Shown in pieces: positions 6,759-13,104 of a stretch of 13,104 bases of DNA. Every line of letters begins with the position of its first letter. Position 1 is the stretch's first letter. Both the position numbers and the translations under genes were made by a program. The DNA comes from Stramenopiles sp. TOSAG23-3 (Eukaryota; Sar), in NCBI GenBank assembly GCA_900128585.1, contig LT642642.1:1-13104 (forward strand), in the 5' to 3' direction. The notes beneath the pieces were generated by a model, which was not told the DNA's origin, did not search any database, and was given only the letters and a program-made list of their open reading frames with translations.

Positions 6759-9700
6759 ATGGCGCATTTGCTTTATAAGTGGATAAACGACGACGTCGTT
6801 TTGTCCAAGAAAATCTCAAACTTTGCCAAGGACTTTAGCAACGGGTATCTATTTGCGGACCTGTTGCGCGTTTACAACCAGATCAACGACTTTGAACTGT
6901 ACGTGAACAAGAGCGCGTCCAGTGCAAAGATCACGAACTTCTGCAGGCTTGAGCCAGTATTTCGTTCCCTGGGCATCAAGTTTGACTCGAAGATTGCCTT
7001 CGAAATTATCAAAGAGTACCCGAGGACTGCGCTCAACCTTGTCTCTAAATTGAAGAATGTATTGGACAAGATAAGTTCAAATGCCGCCTCCGTGATCGGC
7101 CGCCCGCGCCAAGATGGCATCCGGCGGCTCGCCAACATGCCGCTGCGACTCAACCGGCCCAGGTACGATAAAGCGCAGCACGAGATGTTCGAGAAGAGCA
7201 TTCGAACGTATATCAGGGCGCAGAATGAGGTAGACATGGCAAAGCACCTCAAGCCGTTCACGGACTTCCAGGCCAACCTCGAACAGACGGCATACGAGGA
7301 GGGCGTTGCGGCCTTGAAAGCATTCTTCGCTGAAAAAGATATGATTCGCCAACAGCGGCGGCAAAACCTTCAGCGGGAGCACGAGTTCCTCCACGACTGG
7401 CAAGAGAAGGGGATCGAAGAGTGGGCGTACAACCAGCAGATACAGAAAGAACGCGAAGACCATACCCGTCGCATGAAACGCCGCGCCAAGAATGTAAAAT
7501 CGGCCGCCGAGGCGACGGCCCGGTTGAAGAGCAACGCGGAGGCTGTAAGCGGGGTAGAGCAGTTCGAGCAGACCCTGCTGTACGCGGAAATGATGAAGGC
7601 TAAGACATCCGTCCAAGCCGACGAGTTGACGGCATCGATGAACAAGCGCGCCCCGAAAGCCCTCGGGTACGACGCCACGTCAAAGATGGACATGGACGAG
7701 TTTTTTAAGACGACGAAGCGGCAGGCGGGCAACCCAAAACAATGGAAGCTCGAGTACAAAAAGTCTATCGGCGTCGTTCGGGAAACAAAGGAACGGAGAA
7801 AGGCGCTGCGAGAGCAGCGAGAGCGCCGGCGCCGCAAGTTCCTTGCGGACTCTCAGCGGTCGAGGGCGGCACAAGCGTCCGACGCGGAAAAGGCGATGAT
7901 GTGCAAGAAGCTCGTGGGGAAGCCGAACGTCGAGAAGGACCTGCTCGACGATTTGGAGAAGATCAGCTTTCACACAAAGATTTTCAGAAAGAACCGGGAT
8001 AACCGAGAAAATTCATACCGGATGCGCCGTGAGCTCGACGAGGAAGAGTCCGTCCTTCGAGACAACCAGGTGTTCATGCTGATGAGGTCCTCCTACGAGG
8101 AGGAAGTGGCCCAGCAACGGGAGCGCATCGCCAAGTATGGCACTGCACGCACCCTTGCCAAAAAGAGGGCCACCATTAAGTTCTGTAACCAAACGGTGAG
8201 GCGGGTGGTGGAGCTGGCGCTCCGAATGACTGAGCGCAGGGGGCTGCGGGAGCATGCCATGGAACACGGCGTCAAAACGGAATTGAATTCAGTGTTCGTG
8301 CTGGGCGACTTGGCGATGGATGCTGATGGGGCCGTTGTTGGCCCCATATCTCCCGATGCCGGGGCCCAAAGCAAGATTGCAGAAAGCGAATTTATAAATT
8401 ACTTGAACGGCCAAAGCTTCTGGGGAGAGCAGAGTGTAAATAAAGTCGTGGGAGACGCCCCCACAGAGGAGAAAGATGGGGGTGGAGATGACGTGAGCGC
8501 GGAACCCGCCGCCGAAGAGGCCACAGACCGTACCGTCATGACCGGTCGCTGCGTGCAGACGTTGCAGGACACCGTCGATGGCACGATTCCCGCGCCAGAT
8601 CTGGACCTTCCTGCCAGAATGCCCATCACCGTGTGCGTCGTTGGAAAACCATTTAGTGGGAAATCGGAGCAGGCGCGCAGACTGTCGGACAAGTACAATC
8701 TGGCCGTTATCGACGTTGACACCTTGGTTAATGAGGCTCTGCAATGGGCGGAGTCAAAAGAAGCCGAGGTTATGTCCCTTGAGGGGACCCTACAAAACGT
8801 CGATGATCGCGCTTACCATGAAAGAATTAGTAGTATAGGTTCGCAGATAAAGCCGCTGCTGATGGCGGGCACGACGCTGCCAGACGAGTACTTCATCCGT
8901 TTGATTTTGTCGAAAATCAGACTCGTCGTAGCACAGGCCCTGACCGTATCCAGGGTTGCCATAGAAACCGAAATTGATGTTAACCGGGATAGTTTTTCGA
9001 ACGAAGATGAGTACAGGGTGGGCGTGCTGAGGTTGGTGTTTGACGCGTGGGACGCAGACAACTCCGGGTCCCTTGACGTAGCAGAGTTGGTTGCGGCAGT
9101 CCGGTCCTTCGGAGAAGGTCTGTCGCAGGAGCAACTGAAGGAGGAGGCCATGGAACTGGTACACCAGATGGATGAAGACCACGACAACAGTATTACGTTC
9201 AAAGAATGTTGCGATTATTTTCTAAACTTGTTTGCTGGCCATCCAAACGAAATTTTTGATGCAACGATGACCACCATTTTGGCGGCCACTCGGCAAAAGC
9301 CATACAGGGGCTGGATACTGGACGGCTTCCCGACCAATGCCAACCAGGCCAGGTTGCTTGAAAAAGCATTGACTGGGTACAACGACGATGGAAAGAAAGA
9401 AGACGCGGAAGCCTTTGCCCAACGCTTTTCTTTGGCGATAGCCTCGCAACCCGATCGTCCCCCCGTTGACCCAGAGGCACTCTTCGGCAAGTCAGGCATC
9501 GACATTGTGTTGAACATTAATGTTCCGACAAATGCAGTATGTAGGCGTGCACTTGGTCGGCGAAATGACCCGTTAGACTTGGAATCAAAGTACCACGTCG
9601 AATTCAATCCACCAAATGCGGAAAACCCTATCAAGATGAGGCTCGAGGACCCGACTGACATGAACAAATGGAGGGCTATGCTGGCACCTACGCTGTCGGC

Positions 9701-12389
9701 TTACGAAGACAATTTCCCGGAAATGGACAAGTGGTTCAAGAGTTTCAACAGCATTTACCACATCAAGCCGTTCCTTCCCCAAGGTGGCGCGGCACTTGGA
9801 GACGATGCGCTGTTCGATTTAGTCGATGGTCCCCTGAAACAGTTCAAAGATGCCAAGCAGGCCAGAGAGGTGAAGGAGAAAGCCGAACTAACGTTCCAAC
9901 TTCGCAAGAAAACGGCGCTACGCACGTTCACCGCCCTGGTCGCTGAGCACTCGGCGGTTTCGACCGAAGACCTTAGAAACGCTTTCGCGGCGCTGAAATC
10001 GGAGTTCAGCCAGCGGTACGATAATATATTGGTGGCGCAGCTGAAAAATGATGATGATGGCGTTGCTGCACAATTTGCAGACTACAACGACATCCCCCGC
10101 CTTGCGCCGAAGACTTTTGGAAATTTAGTGACCCAATTGAACAAAAATTTGGAGAGCTCCGGTTTGCTTGAAGAGACTGGGCGGGAGATTGCAACGGAAG
10201 AATCTTTCTTGGGCGTAATTTTTAAGGCTGCTGGAAAAGTGGGGATATTGGCATCGAGCTTCTCCCACCTTTTGTCCAGTTTCCAGCGGAAAGTTACCGA
10301 ACGGCTGGGGAGCAAAGAATTCAAAGTCGAGACCTTGTATCGCCAGTGGTGCGATGGGCCTGTGGAAATGCCCCACGTTACTTGCTCCGTAGACAGCATA
10401 AAACTGAAGCAAGTTTTGTCGTCGTACAATGCAAAAGTTCGGGAAATGCAGGAAAATCCAGAAGATCCTCCACCGGAAGAGTTGGCCATCGTGCCGAATC
10501 TGTTCGACTTGGGGGATGAAGAAGTCCCAGAGGAGCCTGCGAAGGGGAAAAAGAAGGGAAAGACGCCGGAACCTTCCGAAAGTGCGGACCCAGTGTCCGG
10601 CTCGGTTTTTGTCAAAACTGTCATGAATCTTATATATCCGCCGGAATCTGAAGAGGAGAAGCCGTCCGAAGAAATGTTTGGGGCAATCTTGAAGGTTCTG
10701 GGAGTGTGTGTATCAGATCGAATTGCAGGGGCGGCTGAAGATGCCCCGCCCCCACCGGAACAAGAAGCCCCACCACCCCCAGAATTCCAACCGCTTGGCC
10801 CAGTCGATTTCTCAGCCAGTGCTGACGTGGAAGGCGCCAAAATGGTTATTGAGTCATGGAATGAGATAGTAAAGATTTACTCGTGTGAAATGATGGTTTC
10901 TTTTGATTTTCTGTCGTCCCAGCGCTCGCAAATTTTAGAGTATGCTGTGGAAACCAGGGAAAAATTTCACGCTTATCTGTCCCGGGCGGATGGCAAGAAT
11001 AGGCTCGTCCTAGAACTGCAGAAGCAGATCAACAGTATATCGGATGACATCAGGTTTGATGATGATGTAAAAGCTGAACTTCACGAACGAGTTAGGTCTA
11101 CGATGAATGCAATACAGAAGATGTTAGAGGAGAAGAACGAAGCAGCTCAAACGGCATTAGATGATGTTCGGACGAACCAATACTTGGAAAATAATGTGAC
11201 TTTGCTGGCCAAAGAAATTAGCAAAATGATGCAATCAGAGTTTGAACGGTTTTACAGTACACGGCGTTTTCTTGTAGACAGTGCGTGCCTAAAGCAAGGT
11301 GTCGTGGCTCCGGAATACGAAGCAAAGAACGGCGAGGATGACCCGGCCATAATGAAGGCCCCTCCAACTGTTACGGACGTGTATGGAGGAACGCCCGCAG
11401 CTGTCGATGATGAAGACGCGGGTGGAAAAGGCAAGAAAGGGAAAAAGGGTAACCCCGCAGAAGATGAAGATGAGGGACAATTCGACCCGTACAAAGCCCT
11501 TGACCATGCCTTATCGATGGCATCGACCTATATCACTGAACTGCAAGAGTGCGAGGTTGCCCGAAGAGCAAAAGTGAAAGAAGCCTCAGAAGCTACATTT
11601 GCGGATAAGCTTGCGGCGTACGATGCAGAAAACAATATTGGGGGCGGAAAGAAGGGGGGTGGCACCCCGTTGCCAGAATTTCCCGAGGCGTCGGGCAGCG
11701 ATGATCTCGCAACGGCGTTGGCCTACGAGGAAGAAATGTTCGTTGGTCGGTTAAACCGTTTATTAAACGTAGCGCGACGGGAAGGTGGCGCGATCCTTTC
11801 GTATGGAACATTGGTGTATGACAAATTAGATGGGATGATAAAGAAACGATTTGATGAAGAGTATAGTGCATGTTACGCTTGTGAAACCTATGCTAGGGAA
11901 ACGATTGAAAATGAGACCCAGTTTGAGTATTTGGTGGAACTGGGGAACACTGCTGACAGTTCTGTTGACCGGCTTGTTGCTGATGAGGACAGGAAAAAAA
12001 CTCATATGCCACAGGAAAACCCAATTCAGATGTACGGGACAGGCCCCGCTGGCTTCGAGTTCACTGTAAAGCGCGATTCACGTTTTTTTCCGATTCCAAA
12101 GGCCCCACCTGCCCCCCATGTAGAAGCGTTTTTCGAGGACAAGTTCTCTGTGACCCAAGAAGCGCTGTTATCTAAACAGTTTGCTGCCGTCAACGAAATG
12201 GTAAACGGGATCGTTACAAAACCTATTGTTGTAGACTTGCTCAAACGGCTGGGTGCGTGTGGTAACTTGCCGATGAAATGGAATAATATGACAGTCAGTC
12301 AATACAATGACTTGGTCAAAACTTGCGAAGATATTGACTCAAAAATCATCAGACTGGACGAATTGATGGAGAGCTTGTTGGTACGATAA
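6759..12389 (+). CDS. SPEF2: SPEF2/CPC1-type central-pair protein of the flagellar axoneme
   Basis: An 1876-residue protein encoded without introns, close in length to animal SPEF2 and Chlamydomonas CPC1. In those organisms it belongs to the C1b projection of the axonemal central pair and is needed for normal beating. Residues 1-105 form the CH-like N-terminal domain, opening MAHLLYKWINDDV and including SSAKITNFCRLEPVFRSLGI, as at the SPEF2 start, so the ATG at 6759 is right. Residues 180-510 are charged helices and coiled coil. A split adenylate-kinase-like domain (about 624-1000) has the P-loop GKPFSGKS (629-636), an NMP-side GTTLPDEY (704-711), then two EF-hands with complete 12-residue loops (765-776 DADNSGSLDVAE form and 805-816), then GWILDGFPT (851-859), the LID motif RRALGRRNDP (929-938), and R961 and R972. 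The two AMP-side arginines of classic adenylate kinases are replaced (V657, T859). The C-terminal half is helical with Lys/Gly linkers (near 1262, 1558, 1628) and a proline-rich stretch near 1329-1345. Family assignment is very firm. Confidence 0.93.
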   Translation: MAHLLYKWINDDVVLSKKISNFAKDFSNGYLFADLLRVYNQINDFELYVNKSASSAKITNFCRLEPVFRSLGIKFDSKIAFEIIKEYPRTALNLVSKLKNVLDKISSNAASVIGRPRQDGIRRLANMPLRLNRPRYDKAQHEMFEKSIRTYIRAQNEVDMAKHLKPFTDFQANLEQTAYEEGVAALKAFFAEKDMIRQQRRQNLQREHEFLHDWQEKGIEEWAYNQQIQKEREDHTRRMKRRAKNVKSAAEATARLKSNAEAVSGVEQFEQTLLYAEMMKAKTSVQADELTASMNKRAPKALGYDATSKMDMDEFFKTTKRQAGNPKQWKLEYKKSIGVVRETKERRKALREQRERRRRKFLADSQRSRAAQASDAEKAMMCKKLVGKPNVEKDLLDDLEKISFHTKIFRKNRDNRENSYRMRRELDEEESVLRDNQVFMLMRSSYEEEVAQQRERIAKYGTARTLAKKRATIKFCNQTVRRVVELALRMTERRGLREHAMEHGVKTELNSVFVLGDLAMDADGAVVGPISPDAGAQSKIAESEFINYLNGQSFWGEQSVNKVVGDAPTEEKDGGGDDVSAEPAAEEATDRTVMTGRCVQTLQDTVDGTIPAPDLDLPARMPITVCVVGKPFSGKSEQARRLSDKYNLAVIDVDTLVNEALQWAESKEAEVMSLEGTLQNVDDRAYHERISSIGSQIKPLLMAGTTLPDEYFIRLILSKIRLVVAQALTVSRVAIETEIDVNRDSFSNEDEYRVGVLRLVFDAWDADNSGSLDVAELVAAVRSFGEGLSQEQLKEEAMELVHQMDEDHDNSITFKECCDYFLNLFAGHPNEIFDATMTTILAATRQKPYRGWILDGFPTNANQARLLEKALTGYNDDGKKEDAEAFAQRFSLAIASQPDRPPVDPEALFGKSGIDIVLNINVPTNAVCRRALGRRNDPLDLESKYHVEFNPPNAENPIKMRLEDPTDMNKWRAMLAPTLSAYEDNFPEMDKWFKSFNSIYHIKPFLPQGGAALGDDALFDLVDGPLKQFKDAKQAREVKEKAELTFQLRKKTALRTFTALVAEHSAVSTEDLRNAFAALKSEFSQRYDNILVAQLKNDDDGVAAQFADYNDIPRLAPKTFGNLVTQLNKNLESSGLLEETGREIATEESFLGVIFKAAGKVGILASSFSHLLSSFQRKVTERLGSKEFKVETLYRQWCDGPVEMPHVTCSVDSIKLKQVLSSYNAKVREMQENPEDPPPEELAIVPNLFDLGDEEVPEEPAKGKKKGKTPEPSESADPVSGSVFVKTVMNLIYPPESEEEKPSEEMFGAILKVLGVCVSDRIAGAAEDAPPPPEQEAPPPPEFQPLGPVDFSASADVEGAKMVIESWNEIVKIYSCEMMVSFDFLSSQRSQILEYAVETREKFHAYLSRADGKNRLVLELQKQINSISDDIRFDDDVKAELHERVRSTMNAIQKMLEEKNEAAQTALDDVRTNQYLENNVTLLAKEISKMMQSEFERFYSTRRFLVDSACLKQGVVAPEYEAKNGEDDPAIMKAPPTVTDVYGGTPAAVDDEDAGGKGKKGKKGNPAEDEDEGQFDPYKALDHALSMASTYITELQECEVARRAKVKEASEATFADKLAAYDAENNIGGGKKGGGTPLPEFPEASGSDDLATALAYEEEMFVGRLNRLLNVARREGGAILSYGTLVYDKLDGMIKKRFDEEYSACYACETYARETIENETQFEYLVELGNTADSSVDRLVADEDRKKTHMPQENPIQMYGTGPAGFEFTVKRDSRFFPIPKAPPAPHVEAFFEDKFSVTQEALLSKQFAAVNEMVNGIVTKPIVVDLLKRLGACGNLPMKWNNMTVSQYNDLVKTCEDIDSKIIRLDELMESLLVR

Positions 12390-12430
12390 ACAGTGTTTAA
12401 TATTGATAAAAGAGAGTGAATTACTATATG

Positions 12431-12436
12431 AATAAA
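12431..12436 (+). terminator. Polyadenylation signal of SPEF2
   Basis: AATAAA 42 nt after the stop codon, followed by T-rich and GT-rich sequence (TATTTGTATTGGGTATTGG). Good spacing for a poly(A) signal, and it lies before the hairpin element. Confidence 0.5.
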
Positions 12437-12538
12437 AAACTATTTGTATTGGGTATTGGTATGATAAGCTTTACAGAACCAAGTTAGGATTAGGGTATCA
12501 GGAAGCTAAATTTAATTAGACTACTTAATAACTAATAA

Positions 12539-12557
12539 CAGCCAATTTTCTTGTTTT
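12539..12557 (+). repeat. Core repeat copy inside left arm of hairpin element
   Basis: CAGCCAATTTTCTTGTTTT, the consensus form of the family, preceded by TAATAA and followed by TTATGATAAGCTTT. ATGATAAGCTTT also occurs just outside the left end at 12461-12472, a small local direct repeat. Confidence 0.85.
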
Positions 12558-12591
12558 TTATGATAAGCTTTTAATTATAATACTTAAATAA

Positions 12592-12612
12592 CAGCCAATT
12601 ATTTTCTTGTTT
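12592..12612 (+). repeat. Core repeat copy with 3-bp insertion, centre of hairpin element
   Basis: CAGCCAATTATTTTCTTGTTT is the core with three extra bases after CAATT. It is preceded by TACTTAAATAA, the same flank as the half-copy at 1964-2027. It gives the element a second plus-oriented core in its loop region. Confidence 0.8.
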
Positions 12613-12628
12613 TTTTTGAAACTTAAAA

Positions 12629-12644
12629 GCAAGAAAATTGGCTG
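12629..12644 (-). repeat. Core repeat copy, inverted, right arm of hairpin element
   Basis: The reverse complement reads CAGCCAATTTTCTTGC, followed outward by the inverted AAGCTAAATTTAATTA block. It can pair with the core at 12539 (and partly with the one at 12592) when transcribed. Confidence 0.85.
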
Positions 12645-12792
12645 TTATTTCTAAGTAATTAAATTTAGCTTCCTCATACCCTAATCCTAACTTGGTTTTG
12701 TAATTTTGTTTCGTAGTAACTGACATCTGACATCAATAATATGATATAAATTTGGCCATTAATTTTATTTTTCGAATGTCTAAATTTCGCAG

Positions 12793-12839
12793 TACATTAA
12801 TTTTAATTACTTTAAAATAACAGCCAATTTTCTTGTTTT
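12793..12839 (+). repeat. Additional core repeat copy of the 3601-3725 subtype
   Basis: TACATTAATTTTAATTA at 12793-12809, then CTTTAAAATAA and the core CAGCCAATTTTCTTGTTTT at 12821-12839. The same leader and core pair, in the same order, occurs at 3613-3682 in the FKBP/coiled-coil gap. This copy is outside the hairpin element and has no matching inverted arm. Confidence 0.75.
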
Positions 12840-12842
12840 AAT

Positions 12843-12848
12843 TTTATT
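12843..12848 (-). terminator. Possible polyadenylation signal of the ABC transporter gene
   Basis: TTTATT on the + strand (AATAAA on the - strand) lies about 105 nt past the stop codon. A second AATAAA on the minus strand at 12946-12951 starts only one base after the stop. Either could serve, and the AT-richness makes chance matches likely. Confidence 0.3.
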
Positions 12849-12952
12849 TTAAAGATTCAAACAAGTATAACATGCAATCTGTAAAATCACGTGGGCAGTA
12901 CATGAAGGAAAGTAAACCTTTAATGGACAAAAGGAGCATTTTAATTTTATTT

Positions 12953-13104
12953 TTACATTCCTGGTGCAATCTTTTCTATAGCCCATTGAACCCCAGTGTC
13001 AGCGTCCGATGCATTTCTATTTAAGGTTAGCTTCTGTTTGTGGTATTGAATTAAAGACGGTCGATGGCCTACACTGATCATGGTGATGTTGGAGAGCAAA
13101 CACA
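12953..13104 (-). CDS. C-terminal end of an ABC transporter, probably subfamily D (partial)
   Basis: The minus strand is open from the window edge to a TAA at 12953-12955, giving 49 residues. Near its start is ITMISVGHRPSLIQYH, followed by KQKLTL. A strand ending in SVGHR, then a short helix carrying YH, is the H-loop (switch histidine) and the segment after it in the nucleotide-binding domain of ABCD-type peroxisomal/plastid half transporters and their bacterial SbmA/YddA-like relatives. The last 20 or so residues (ASDADTGVQWAIEKIAPGM) are a normal-looking variable tail. The rest of the gene (membrane domain, Walker A, signature motif, Walker B) would lie beyond the window. The substrate cannot be told from this fragment. 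In known ABCD proteins it is usually very-long-chain acyl-CoA or related lipids. The frame choice is supported by the motif, since the other two minus frames have stops. Confidence 0.72.
   Translation of the reverse strand, partial: CLLSNITMISVGHRPSLIQYHKQKLTLNRNASDADTGVQWAIEKIAPGM

Larger units (their letters stand above)
12474..12700. mobile_element. MITE-like hairpin element with 45-nt terminal inverted repeats
   Basis: The left arm (12474-12518, starting CAGAACCAAGTTAGGATTAG) and the reverse complement of the right arm (12656-12700) match at 43 of 45 positions. Similarity continues inward through the AACAGCCAATTTTCTTG core (left 12539-12557, right 12629-12644 inverted). TA lies directly outside both ends (12472-12473 and 12701-12702), as expected for the TA target duplication of Tc1/mariner-class elements. 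It has no coding capacity. This fits a 227-bp non-autonomous MITE. A long hairpin that arose by local inverted duplication is the alternative. The low mismatch count between arms suggests it is recent or maintained by gene conversion. Confidence 0.72.
12390..12952. other. Convergent spacer between SPEF2 and ABC transporter ends
   Basis: About 560 bp between two stop codons facing each other. It is filled by the SPEF2 poly(A) region, the hairpin element, a 90-bp AT-rich unique stretch (12704-12792), the extra repeat copy and an AT-rich tail. No gene and no structured RNA gene is seen. Confidence 0.6.

Noticed and set aside
6745-6765. Splice-donor-like GGTAAG before the SPEF2 start, hinting at an upstream exon
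   Set aside because: The CH-like domain is complete from the ATG at 6759 and matches the usual SPEF2 beginning, and no acceptor or coding exon is seen nearby.
10082-10840. 252-residue minus-strand open frame inside SPEF2
   Set aside because: It lies fully antisense to a well-supported SPEF2 region, is rich in Ser, Gly and Pro as expected from reading Glu/Lys/Pro codons backwards, and shows no domain.
12474-12700. Hairpin as a bacterial-style Rho-independent terminator
   Set aside because: The arms are far too long and AT-rich, and the genes around it are eukaryotic with AATAAA signals.
12474-12839. CRISPR-like array suggested by repeated cores
   Set aside because: Copies are in both orientations, unevenly spaced and separated by related rather than unique sequence, and the context is eukaryotic.

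Overview
The window looks like nuclear DNA from a flagellated unicellular eukaryote. It holds three complete intronless genes and one large intronless flagellar gene on a background of very AT-rich spacers. The spacers are full of (AAT)n runs and purine/pyrimidine tracts. Eukaryotic marks are AATAAA-type polyadenylation signals, a secretory leader followed by N-glycosylation sequons, a mitochondrial-type presequence, and a central-pair flagellar protein. The lineage cannot be fixed from sequence alone. A compact, intron-poor algal or heterotrophic protist such as a stramenopile is a guess.

Layout from left to right. (1) 200-1918 (+) is a secreted FAD-dependent oxidoreductase of the FAD_oxidored (Pfam PF12831-like) type. 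(2) 2687-3520 (+) is an organelle-targeted, two-domain FKBP prolyl isomerase that joins a SlyD-type domain to an FKBP12-type domain. (3) 3781-5259 (-) is a 492-residue coiled-coil protein I do not recognise, convergent with the FKBP gene. (4) After a 1.5 kb divergent spacer, 6759-12389 (+) encodes an 1876-residue SPEF2/CPC1 protein of the axonemal central pair. It has an N-terminal CH-like domain and a split adenylate-kinase-like domain with two EF-hands inserted in it. (5) At the right edge, 12953-13104 (-) is the last 49 codons of an ABC transporter, probably subfamily D. It was recognised from its H-loop and the residues after it.

The most unusual non-coding feature is a dispersed repeat family built around the core CAGCCAATTTTCTTGTTTT. 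It occurs in every gap that lies downstream of a gene 3' end (after gene 1, between the FKBP and coiled-coil stops, and between the SPEF2 and ABC stops). I find no copy in the 1.5 kb divergent 5' spacer. One cluster forms a 227-bp hairpin-like element with 45-nt terminal inverted repeats flanked by TA (12474-12700), which looks like a MITE. Other copies look like halves or derivatives.

Functional links between the genes are weak. SPEF2 is flagellar, and the head-to-head coiled-coil gene could be too, but nothing in its sequence proves it. The other genes (FAD enzyme, FKBP, ABC transporter) look like unrelated housekeeping or metabolic neighbours.
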